A stretch of 14,513 bases of DNA from Acidimicrobiaceae bacterium (lineage in GTDB: Bacteria; Actinomycetota; Acidimicrobiia; Acidimicrobiales; Ilumatobacteraceae). The position numbers and the translations under genes were made by a program. Location: the NCBI GenBank assembly GCA_003154135.1, contig PMCN01000163.1, positions 179-14,691 on the forward strand, in the 5' to 3' direction. The notes below the pieces were generated by a model, which worked only from the letters and a program-made list of their open reading frames with translations, was not told the origin of the DNA and did no database searches. This document shows positions 1 through 6,564 of this stretch, piece by piece. Positions within the stretch are counted from its first letter, which is position 1. Every line of letters starts with the position of its first letter.

Positions 1-230
1 CCTTCGATCTCGACGAGGCACAGACGACACGACCCGAACGGATCGAGGCGGTCGGTGGCGCACAGCTTGGGCACGTCGACGCCGCAGAGCGCCGCCGCAC
101 GCATGACCGACGTGCCTTCCGGCACCGCGACCGGCTGGCCGTCGATGATCAGCTCGACCGATGCCTGCGCGGGGACGCGCAGGTGGCGATCGGGTGCGGG
201 CGTGCCGAGGTCGCGCTCGATGAGCGTCAT
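1..230 (-). CDS. fdsA: NAD-dependent formate dehydrogenase, alpha (molybdopterin) subunit, N-terminal part only
   Basis: Only the first 76 codons are in the window; the gene continues past the left edge. The visible part is the N-terminal [2Fe-2S] ferredoxin-like domain of soluble formate dehydrogenase catalytic subunits (FdsA/FdhA, NuoG-like). It has an IDGQPVAVPEGTSVMRAA stretch (residues 29-46), then C57 in VPKLCATD and C68/C71 in GSCRLCLVEIEG. In this family the subunit oxidises formate to CO2 at a bis-MGD Mo/W centre and passes electrons through Fe-S clusters to the FMN subunit, in the cytoplasm. The ATG overlaps the stop of the upstream FdsGB fusion as ATGA (227-230), so translation is probably coupled. 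The formate assignment rests on the N-terminal signature and the FdsGB partner; the Mo-binding region cannot be seen. A related NuoG-like oxidoreductase is the main alternative. Confidence 0.8.
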   Translation of the reverse strand, partial: MTLIERDLGTPAPDRHLRVPAQASVELIIDGQPVAVPEGTSVMRAAALCGVDVPKLCATDRLDPFGSCRLCLVEIE

Positions 231-2326
231 CGCAGGGCTCCTTCGGGGAGGGGGTGGAAGTCGTCGGTGAAGTGGGCCAGCGCGCTGCGCACCGGCATGG
301 GGGTGAGGCCACCCATCGCGCACAGCGATCCATCGGCCATCACCTCGCACAGGTCGATGAGCGTGTTGATGTTGGCAGCGCGATCGACACCGGCGACGAT
401 CTTGTCGATGAGCTCGACACCGCGGGTGCTGCCGATTCGGCAGGGAGTGCACTTGCCGCATGACTCGGCTGCGCAGAACTCCATCGCGAAGCGGGCCTGC
501 GCCGCCATGTCGACCGTGTCGTCGAACACCACGATGCCACCATGTCCCACCATGGCCTCGGCGGCGGCGAACGCCTCGTAGTCCATCGGCAGGTCGAAGC
601 GATCGACAGGCAGGTATGCACCCAGCGGCCCTCCCACCTGCACAGCGCGCACCGGCCGGCCGGATGCACTTCCCCCGCCCAGATCGTCGACCAGCTCGCC
701 GAGCGTGATGCCGAACGCCGTCTCGACGATGCCGCCGCAGGCGATGTTTCCGGCGAGTTGGAACACCTGCGTGCCACGGCTGCGTCCCACCCCGAGCGCG
801 GCATACGCAGCTGACCCATCGGCCAGGATGGCCGGCACGGTGGCGAGGCTGAGCACGTTGTTGACCACGGTGGGCTTGGCGAACAGCCCCTCCAACGCCG
901 GCAGCGGAGGCTTGGCACGAACCACGCCGCGTCGGCCTTCGAGGCTCTCGAGCAACGCCGTCTCCTCGCCGCAGATGTAGGCACCGGCACCCACCCGCAC
1001 GTGCAACCGGAAGTCGAAGCCGGTGCCCAGGACGCCGGATTCGGGCGTGTCGGAGTTCGGCGCGGGGCTCACACCGGTGAGCCACCCTCGCGATTCTGCC
1101 TCCGCGATCGCGGCCCGCATGGCCTCGACCGCGTCGGGGTACTCACTGCGGATGTAGACGAAGCCGTCGTGCGCGCCGACTGCCCACCCTGCGATCACCA
1201 TGCCTTCGATCAGCGTGAAGGGGTCGCCTTCCATCAGCATGCGATCGGCGAAGGTGCCGCTGTCGCCTTCGTCGGCGTTGCACACGATGTACTTCGTGTC
1301 GCCAGGCGCATCGAGCACGGTTCGCCACTTGACGCCCGTCGGGAACGCAGCGCCACCGCGTCCGCGCAGCCCGCTGTCGGTGACCTCACCGACCACATCG
1401 TGCGGCTGCATCGAGAGCGCCCGGAGCAGGCCCCTCATGCCGCCGTGGGCCTCGTAGTCGACCGCCGATCGCGGGTCGACCAGACCCACGCGACCGAACG
1501 TGATGCGCTGCTGGCGCCGCATCCACGGCAGGTCGTCGACGAGCCCGAGCCGCAGCGGATGTTCGCCGCCGTGCAGCAACCCGGCCAACATCAGATCGGG
1601 CACATCGGCCGCCGCAACGGGGCCGTACGCGATGCGTCCGTCGAGCGTCGACACCTCGATCATCGGTTCGAGCCACAACATGCCACGCGAACCGTTGCGC
1701 ACGACGCGCAGACCCGGCTGGCCGCTGAGTGCCGCGGCCACTTCGTCGGCACCTGCCGCACGCGACGCGGCGTCGCGCGGGACGTAGACCACCGTGCCGA
1801 ACGCCCCGGCGTCGGGCACCACCGGTGTGGGGCGGCGAGCGACGTCGGCGATGATGGCCTCGACCCCGGCTGCGTCGACCCTGGCGTGCAACCGCCCGGG
1901 TGTCGCGACGGTGGGTCCGAGCGCGCAGTTGCCCAGGCAGAACACCTCTTCGAGCTCGACCGCCCGGCCTGCGGCTGCCGAGCGGGCGTGGCGCACCACG
2001 TCGTCGGCGCCACGCGCCTGACACGCCTCCGCGCGGCACACCTGCACCAGCGGCCCCGCGGGCGGCTCGGTGCGGAAGTCGGTGTAGAAGGTGACGACGC
2101 CGTACACCTCGGCCACCGAGATGTTGAACGTGTCCGCGAGCAGCGGATACAGCGCAGGGCTGATGAAGCCGGCGTGGTGCTGCACCGCGTGCAGCGCAGG
2201 CATGAGCCCACCCGCCCAGTCGGCGTGCTGGCCGATGATGGCCGCGACGGCCGGATCGATGCCGGGATCGCGGTCTGGATCGCGGTCAGGATCGGGGGCC
2301 GGGTGGGTGACGTCATTGGCACTCAA
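227..2326 (-). CDS. fdsB: Fused FdsG-FdsB: NAD-dependent formate dehydrogenase diaphorase subunit (NuoE + NuoF domains)
   Basis: This 699-residue protein joins two subunits that are separate in the classical Fds complex. Residues about 25-165 are a NuoE/FdsG thioredoxin-like [2Fe-2S] domain with ligands C97, C102, C130 and C134 (CRAEAC and CLGNC). Residues about 176-260 match the cysteine-free thioredoxin-like N-terminal region of FdsB (NGSRGMLWLEPMIEV). Residues about 310-600 are the FMN/NADH domain, with GLRGRGGAAFPTGVKW at 319-334 and GAYICGEETAL at 448-458. The C-terminal [4Fe-4S] ligands are C623, C626, C629 (ESCGKCTPC) and C669. The module would pass electrons from FdsA to NAD+. The N-terminus has a DPDR repeat. 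The only start before the conserved domain is TTG at 2326: in-frame upstream there is only GCC, AGA and then a stop. A TACGAT -10-like hexamer lies 8 nt upstream, so start and leader are uncertain. First gene of the operon; fdsA follows by a 4-bp overlap. Confidence 0.9.
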   Translation of the reverse strand: MSANDVTHPAPDPDRDPDRDPGIDPAVAAIIGQHADWAGGLMPALHAVQHHAGFISPALYPLLADTFNISVAEVYGVVTFYTDFRTEPPAGPLVQVCRAEACQARGADDVVRHARSAAAGRAVELEEVFCLGNCALGPTVATPGRLHARVDAAGVEAIIADVARRPTPVVPDAGAFGTVVYVPRDAASRAAGADEVAAALSGQPGLRVVRNGSRGMLWLEPMIEVSTLDGRIAYGPVAAADVPDLMLAGLLHGGEHPLRLGLVDDLPWMRRQQRITFGRVGLVDPRSAVDYEAHGGMRGLLRALSMQPHDVVGEVTDSGLRGRGGAAFPTGVKWRTVLDAPGDTKYIVCNADEGDSGTFADRMLMEGDPFTLIEGMVIAGWAVGAHDGFVYIRSEYPDAVEAMRAAIAEAESRGWLTGVSPAPNSDTPESGVLGTGFDFRLHVRVGAGAYICGEETALLESLEGRRGVVRAKPPLPALEGLFAKPTVVNNVLSLATVPAILADGSAAYAALGVGRSRGTQVFQLAGNIACGGIVETAFGITLGELVDDLGGGSASGRPVRAVQVGGPLGAYLPVDRFDLPMDYEAFAAAEAMVGHGGIVVFDDTVDMAAQARFAMEFCAAESCGKCTPCRIGSTRGVELIDKIVAGVDRAANINTLIDLCEVMADGSLCAMGGLTPMPVRSALAHFTDDFHPLPEGALR
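2265..2300. repeat. 12-bp tandem repeat inside the fdsGB 5' end
   Basis: Two copies of GGATCGCGGTC(T/A) at 2265-2276 and 2277-2288, followed by a partial copy (GGATCG). On the minus strand they encode the acidic low-complexity DPDRDPDRDP stretch before the FdsG domain. This looks like a replication-slippage expansion in a disordered N-terminus, with no evident function. Confidence 0.7.
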
Positions 2327-2436
2327 GGCTCTTCATCGTAGGCCACCAACGCTCGACGTGCGACCCTTGTCACAGCCATTTCCAGCACGACTGTCCAAGG
2401 AATTCGACACCCCGGGCGAGGCGCCACCGCTGTGGA

Positions 2437-2464
2437 ACGACAGCCTCGGTACGACAGCCTTGGT
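2437..2464 (+). repeat. Tandem 14-bp direct repeat upstream of the acyl-CoA dehydrogenase-like gene
   Basis: ACGACAGCCTCGGT (2437-2450) is followed directly by ACGACAGCCTTGGT (2451-2464), with one mismatch. The pair ends at a candidate -10 box (TACGGT, 2464-2469) and would cover the -35 region of the downstream gene, so it could be a tandem activator or repressor site. It may equally be a simple duplication. It lies in the 152-bp gap between divergent fdsGB and the acyl-CoA dehydrogenase-like gene; nothing else clear was seen in that gap. Confidence 0.55.
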
Positions 2465-2469
2465 ACGGT
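2464..2469 (+). promoter_or_regulatory. Candidate -10 box for a leaderless transcript
   Basis: TACGGT fits the actinobacterial TANNNT -10 pattern. It ends 9 nt before the ATG at 2479, which has no convincing Shine-Dalgarno sequence. No good -35 hexamer is visible at 16-18 bp; the direct repeat occupies that place. Confidence 0.4.
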
Positions 2470-2478
2470 GAGTCGGCA

Positions 2479-3303
2479 ATGGACCTCGCTGCGCAACGCC
2501 CCTGGTGGCCACTCGGCGACCTCGACCAGTTCGGGGAGGCCTTGCAGTACTGGCTGTCGAAGCGATGGCACCCCGATGTCACCGTGGCGCAGTGGTGGGA
2601 CGACCTCGCATCGGCCGGCCTCACGGTGCCCACGTGGCAACGCGCGCACGGCGGCCTCGGCGCCACCACTCCCGTGCAGCAGGCAGTCGAGGACGGACTG
2701 GCCGCGGCCGGCACCGTCGCGCCGCCCGTCGATGCGCTGGGCATCCGCGTGGTGGGTCCGGCACTGCGCCAGTACGCCACCGCCGATCAGCTCGCGGCCA
2801 CGCTGCCGGGCCTGCTCAACGGGCAGCACGCGTGGGGCGTGCTGCTGCACGACGTGGGCAGCGACGATCCGGCCGCCACCGCGGTGCGCTGCAAGGTGGA
2901 CTGGAAGTACATCTCGGTCGACGGCGCCAAAGTGCTCACCGGCCCTGCCACGTGCACGCACGCAGTGACCCTGGTGCGCTCCGGCGACGACAACGGGCGC
3001 CGCGGGCTGTCGTGCCTGCTGATCGACCTGGCGACGCCGGGCATCACACGCGACGGCGACACGGTGCACTTCAGCGACGTGCAGTTTCCGCTCGATGCCC
3101 TGCTCGGCCGGCAGAACGACGGGTGGAGCTCGGTGAAGGTGATGCTCCCGTACTTCGAACGCAGCCTGGCCGGCCGCATCCGCCGCGGTGTGGTGCACTG
3201 CGATCCGGGCACCCTGGCCGGCAACCTCGAACGCACGGTGGGTGACGTCATCGCGTCGTATCGGCCTCCGGAACCTCCAGCGGTCGATCGTCGCCAACGC
3301 TGA
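2479..3303 (+). CDS. Acyl-CoA dehydrogenase-like protein lacking the C-terminal domain
   Basis: This 274-residue protein resembles only the first two thirds of an acyl-CoA dehydrogenase (usually about 380-430 residues). Residues about 1-115 match the N-terminal helical domain (VPTWQRAHGGLG at 50-61). Residues about 115-225 match the middle beta domain, with LSCLLIDLATPGI at 177-189, VQFPLDALLG at 201-210 and NDGWSSVKVM at 213-222. The flavin-contacting motif usually written QLFSEPGAGSDL is degraded to VLLHDVGSDDPAA (121-133). The C-terminal helical bundle with the catalytic Glu region is absent; residues from about 257 are read antisense to the end of the convergent MFS gene (56-bp overlap). 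Possible readings are a decaying gene truncated by deletion, or a non-catalytic ACAD-like subunit. The open frame has no internal stop. ATG 2479 lacks a Shine-Dalgarno sequence but sits 9 nt after TACGGT. Confidence 0.7.
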   Translation: MDLAAQRPWWPLGDLDQFGEALQYWLSKRWHPDVTVAQWWDDLASAGLTVPTWQRAHGGLGATTPVQQAVEDGLAAAGTVAPPVDALGIRVVGPALRQYATADQLAATLPGLLNGQHAWGVLLHDVGSDDPAATAVRCKVDWKYISVDGAKVLTGPATCTHAVTLVRSGDDNGRRGLSCLLIDLATPGITRDGDTVHFSDVQFPLDALLGRQNDGWSSVKVMLPYFERSLAGRIRRGVVHCDPGTLAGNLERTVGDVIASYRPPEPPAVDRRQR

Positions 3304-4615
3304 GTCCCGTGGCCGCCCGCGCGGCGTCGATCTTCGCGGTGGTCAGCGCCGGGCGGCCCACCACGAACAGCACCGCCATCACCGCCGCCTCGGCGAACCA
3401 CACCGAGCGCAGCGCCGCGCCGTGCGACACCACGTGTCCGGCGATGCTCACCACCAGTCCGCCCAAGGCGGCACCGATGGGCATCATGCCCCAGGCGAAG
3501 AAGCGGTAGACGCTGTTCACCCGGCCCAGCAGGTGCGACGGGATGATCGACTGCCGCAAGCTGACGGTGATGACGTTCCAGGCCGAGCCGAGCAGGGTCA
3601 TCACCGCGAACAGCAGGCCGGTGAGCGGCCACCACGACGACATGCCGATCAGCACCGGCATCACTGCTCCGGTCGCCAGCGTGAGCGAGAGGCACGGACC
3701 ACTGCCGAAGTGCTCCGACATCCACGGTCCCGTGTACCCGCCGGCGATGGCGCCGATCGCGAACCCGAAGCCCATCACCGTGAAGGTGAGCGGCGACACG
3801 TGCAGCACGTCCTGCGCGAAGAGGACGAAGACCGCGCCGCTCATGATGTTGGCCATGTTCATGATGCCCAGGATGATGGCCATCGATCGCAGGAGCGGGT
3901 GGTGCCAGAGCCAGTGCACGCCCTCTTTCAGCTCGGCCCGCCACGAGCTCACCTCGTCGGCCGCTCGTTCGGGGCGCTCGGCGCGGAACGACCCGGGGAT
4001 GGCGGCGACGAGCGCGGCCGCCGCGAAGAACGAGGCCGCGTCGCAGAAGAACGGCACGGCGAAGGCGGCCAGCAGGAACAGCGAACCGAGCGGCGGGCCG
4101 ATGAACGTGTTGGCTGCCGACTCGATGCTCCACATGCGCCCGTTGGCCCGCTCCAGGTGCTCGGGCTGCACGATCATCGGCATGATCGTCTGCGCCGAGT
4201 TGTCGCGCAGCACCTCCGCACAGCCGAGCAGCAGGGTGGCACCGAGCAGCAACAGGAACAGCCCTGTGCGCGTGCCCACCACGTGCTGCACCTGCGACGG
4301 CGCCGGCAGCGTGCCCTGCTCGGCCAGCACCGAGAACGCGACGACGAGCGTGAGCGCGAACCGCAGGAAGTCCATCGTCACCATCGCACGCCGGCGGTCG
4401 ACGCGATCGGTGATGACGCCGGCGGGCAGCGTGAAGACGAGCCACGGCAGGCGCTGCACCATTGCCACCATCGCGACCAGCAGGGGGTTGCGCGTGATTG
4501 CCGACGCGAGCCAGGGATAGGCGATGGCTGACATGCCGTCACCGATGTTGGACAACGCGGTGGCTGTGTAGATCTTGCGGTAGTTGCTGCCGAAGCGCAG
4601 GCGTTCACGAGCCAT
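3248..4615 (-). CDS. MFS transporter (MFS_3 / EntS-like exporter family)
   Basis: This 455-residue, strongly hydrophobic protein has about 10-12 predicted membrane segments, the usual size for the major facilitator superfamily. The N-terminus (RFGSNYRKIYTATALSNIGDGM) and motif A between helices 2 and 3 (GVITDRVDRRR) fit the MFS_3 group of drug and siderophore exporters. A cytoplasmic loop near residues 205-225 is charged. The substrate cannot be read from sequence. A strong Shine-Dalgarno GGAGGG (4621-4626) lies 5 nt before the ATG and inside the 3' end of the upstream ArsR-type gene, whose frame overlaps by 11 bp. The two are therefore probably co-transcribed and translationally coupled, and the regulator probably controls this exporter. 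The 3' end overlaps the convergent truncated acyl-CoA dehydrogenase-like gene by 56 bp. Confidence 0.88.
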   Translation of the reverse strand: MARERLRFGSNYRKIYTATALSNIGDGMSAIAYPWLASAITRNPLLVAMVAMVQRLPWLVFTLPAGVITDRVDRRRAMVTMDFLRFALTLVVAFSVLAEQGTLPAPSQVQHVVGTRTGLFLLLLGATLLLGCAEVLRDNSAQTIMPMIVQPEHLERANGRMWSIESAANTFIGPPLGSLFLLAAFAVPFFCDAASFFAAAALVAAIPGSFRAERPERAADEVSSWRAELKEGVHWLWHHPLLRSMAIILGIMNMANIMSGAVFVLFAQDVLHVSPLTFTVMGFGFAIGAIAGGYTGPWMSEHFGSGPCLSLTLATGAVMPVLIGMSSWWPLTGLLFAVMTLLGSAWNVITVSLRQSIIPSHLLGRVNSVYRFFAWGMMPIGAALGGLVVSIAGHVVSHGAALRSVWFAEAAVMAVLFVVGRPALTTAKIDAARAATGLSVGDDRPLEVPEADTTR

Positions 4616-5213
4616 GGGAGCCCTCCGGCGGAGCGACGGGACGTGTGGTGGGGAAGACGCCGACGAGCAGCGCGAACTCGCGGTCGCCGCCGCGCTTGAG
4701 CCGACTGAACTCCAGTGCCAGCTCGTTCACCCGCGCGCAGTACTCGGCCGCCACCGAGTCGGGGATGCGCACCGAGCGCATGGTGAACGTACCGGGCACG
4801 TCGGCCGCCATGGCGTCGACGTCGGCGATGGCGCGAGCGTCGGCGATGAACGGGAGGTCGCCGTCGTGCGCACTGTCGGGAAAGTTGATGGTGCGCGCCG
4901 TGCGGCCGTAGAAGCGTTCGTCGATCGCGCGCACGCGCCGGGTGCGCACCACCTGCAGCAATCCCGCATCGACGAGGAGGTCGACGTGATGCGCGACACT
5001 GCCACGCGGGCGCCGCACGCGTTCGGCGATCTCCGTGACGGTCATCGCTCGCTCGAGCACGAGGTCGAGGATGAGGTGGCGCAGTGGGTCACCCAACGCC
5101 TTCAGGCGGGCAGGCGTGTCGGCGTCGACCGACTCGGCGAGCTCGTAGTCGAGGTGCTGGAACCTGTCGTCCGGACGGTCGGGACGGATATGCGTATGGA
5201 TGTCATCCGACAT
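4605..5213 (-). CDS. ArsR-family (HTH_20-type) transcriptional regulator
   Basis: This 202-residue protein starts MSDDIHTHIRPD. The winged helix-turn-helix covers about residues 30-105: ARLKALGDPLRHLILDLVLE, then TVTEIAERVRRPRGSVAHHV as the recognition region, then DAGLLQVVRTRRVRAIDERF as the wing. No metal-binding cysteine cluster typical of metal-sensing ArsR proteins is present (there is one Cys in all), so a small-molecule signal is more likely. The C-terminal half has no recognisable domain. The ATG at 5213 is preferred over an in-frame TTG at 5249 because that TTG is the -35 box (TTGACG) of a good promoter whose start point would fall at the ATG. The gene overlaps the following MFS gene by 11 bp and diverges from a second MFS gene, so it may control both. 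Confidence 0.85.
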   Translation of the reverse strand: MSDDIHTHIRPDRPDDRFQHLDYELAESVDADTPARLKALGDPLRHLILDLVLERAMTVTEIAERVRRPRGSVAHHVDLLVDAGLLQVVRTRRVRAIDERFYGRTARTINFPDSAHDGDLPFIADARAIADVDAMAADVPGTFTMRSVRIPDSVAAEYCARVNELALEFSRLKRGGDREFALLVGVFPTTRPVAPPEGSHGS

Positions 5214-5221
5214 TTCTCGGA
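5206..5221. promoter_or_regulatory. Candidate operator of the ArsR-type regulator
   Basis: TCCGA, 6 nt, TCGGA is an inverted repeat with perfect 5-bp arms, spanning the predicted transcription start and the ATG (5211-5213) of the regulator gene. A further TCGGAC copy lies at 5235-5240. The position fits autoregulation, but the arms are short. Confidence 0.4.
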
Positions 5222-5249
5222 CAATAGAAGAAGATCGGACGTTCGTCAA
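5221..5249 (-). promoter_or_regulatory. Sigma70-like promoter for the ArsR-MFS operon
   Basis: On the minus strand TTGACG (5249-5244), a 17-bp spacer and TATTGT (5226-5221) match the -35/-10 arrangement well. Exactly 7 nt separate the -10 box from the ATG at 5213, as expected for a leaderless mRNA starting at or next to the A of ATG. No Shine-Dalgarno sequence is present. Confidence 0.65.
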
Positions 5250-5280
5250 CCACGTTCACGGCTGCGCAACCGCTCGGCGT

Positions 5281-5286
5281 TACGCT
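5281..5286 (+). promoter_or_regulatory. Candidate -10 box for the second MFS gene
   Basis: TACGCT fits TANNNT and lies 9 nt before the ATG at 5296, which has no Shine-Dalgarno sequence. This suggests a leaderless or very short-leader transcript. No convincing -35 hexamer was found. Confidence 0.4.
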
Positions 5287-5295
5287 CGCCGACGG

Positions 5296-6564
5296 ATGAG
5301 AGCCCCCGAGCGAGCAGGCGACGGCCCGTGGGCGCCGCTGCGCGCCCGGGTGTTCCGCGGGCTGTGGATCGCCAGCGTCGTGTCGAACGTGGGCACCATC
5401 ATGCACACCGTCGGCGCGGCCTGGGCGATGACCTCGCTCACCAGCTCCCCTGCAACCGTCAGCCTCGCTCAGACCGCGTGGACGGTGCCGGGCTTCCTGT
5501 TCGCACTGCCCGCCGGCGTGTTCGCCGACACGCTCGACCGGCGCCGGCTCATCATCGTCACCCAGCTCGTGGCGATGACCACCGCCGCGGCACTGGGCGC
5601 GTTGCAGGTGGCAGGGCACCTCACCGTTCCCCTGCTGCTGCTCGGCACGTTCCTGCTGTCGGTGGCGCTCACGCTGAGCGCGCCGGCGTTCATGGCGCTC
5701 ATCCCCGACCTCGTGCCCGACGAGCAGCTGCCGCAGGCCATCGGCCTCAACGCCATCGCCTACAACGGGTCGCAGTCGCTCGGGCCGGCTCTGGCCGGCG
5801 TGCTCATCGCGCTCTCGGGCCCGGGGGCGGTGTTCCTGGTCAACGCGGCATCGTTCCTCGGCATCGTGATGGTGCTGCGCAACTACCGCCCGCGTGCGAG
5901 TGCCGAGCCCGTGCACGAAGGCGCCCTGCAGGCGATGCGCAACGGCGTGCAGTACTTCCGCGAGTCGCCGTCGCTGCGCCGGTACGCGCTGCGAATCATG
6001 CTCGCGTTCACCGTCACCTCCGCCCTCACCGCGCTGCTGCCGCTGCTGGCCCGCGAGCGGCTGCACACCACGCCCGCACAGTTCGGGATGCTCTCCACGG
6101 CCCTCGGCGTGGGCGCCGTGACCGCAATCTGGGTGATGCCGCGCGCCCGGCGAGTGGCCGGGCCCGACGCCGTCGTTGCGGCCGCCGGCGTGCTGTGGGC
6201 GGCGGGCGCCGCGTTGCTCGCCACCACCCACACCTTGGGGCTGGCGGCGCTGAGCCTGCTGCTCACCGGTGGCGCGGCCATGGCCACGATGAACTCGGTC
6301 TACTCGCTGTTCATGGCGCAGCTGCCGGCATGGGTGCGCGGACGGGCGTCGTCGGTGGTGATGCTGGTGGTGTGGCTCGGTGCCTCGGCGGGCGCCTATG
6401 GCTGGGGCGCCCTTGCCTCGGGCGTCGGCATCCCCACCGCGCTGCTCGCCTCGTCGGGTGCCCAACTGCTCGTGACGGCCGTGGCCTTCGTGGTCCTCCG
6501 CCTCGCGCCTGCGCCCGGCGTCCCTCGCCCGGCGGAGCCGGCCAGGACTACATTCGAACGGTGA
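5296..6564 (+). CDS. MFS transporter (MFS_3 family), co-transcribed with a nucleoside hydrolase
   Basis: This 422-residue membrane protein has about 10-12 hydrophobic segments. It opens with a typical MFS_3 start (RARVFRGLWIASVVSNVGT) and carries motif A, GVFADTLDRRR, between helices 2 and 3. It is a distant relative of the MFS gene at 3248-4615. The frame is open further upstream to an ATG at 5200, but that would place 32 unconserved, Arg-rich residues over the ArsR promoter. The ATG at 5296 fits the family length and follows a TACGCT box by 9 nt. The TGA overlaps the GTG of the nucleoside hydrolase gene by 4 bp (GTGA, 6561-6564), indicating coupled expression. Its substrate may therefore be a nucleoside or analogue, though MFS_3 proteins are mostly exporters. 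It is divergent from the ArsR-type regulator. Confidence 0.85.
   Translation: MRAPERAGDGPWAPLRARVFRGLWIASVVSNVGTIMHTVGAAWAMTSLTSSPATVSLAQTAWTVPGFLFALPAGVFADTLDRRRLIIVTQLVAMTTAAALGALQVAGHLTVPLLLLGTFLLSVALTLSAPAFMALIPDLVPDEQLPQAIGLNAIAYNGSQSLGPALAGVLIALSGPGAVFLVNAASFLGIVMVLRNYRPRASAEPVHEGALQAMRNGVQYFRESPSLRRYALRIMLAFTVTSALTALLPLLARERLHTTPAQFGMLSTALGVGAVTAIWVMPRARRVAGPDAVVAAAGVLWAAGAALLATTHTLGLAALSLLLTGGAAMATMNSVYSLFMAQLPAWVRGRASSVVMLVVWLGASAGAYGWGALASGVGIPTALLASSGAQLLVTAVAFVVLRLAPAPGVPRPAEPARTTFER

Noticed and set aside
1001..2341. 446-codon open frame on the plus strand opposite fdsGB
   Set aside because: It is antisense to a clearly conserved Fe-S/FMN protein. Its translation is His/Arg/Asp-rich without any domain, typical of high-GC shadow frames.
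3188..4531. Plus-strand 447-codon frame and its neighbour at 3543-4520, opposite the MFS gene
   Set aside because: They are antisense to hydrophobic MFS codons, with low-complexity His/Arg/Gln-rich or Ser/Ala-rich translations. They also do not supply the missing C-terminal domain of the acyl-CoA dehydrogenase-like gene.
4584..6560. Long upstream extension of the nucleoside hydrolase frame
   Set aside because: It crosses the ArsR and MFS genes in a wrong frame with an Arg-rich translation. The family signature starts right after GTG 6561.
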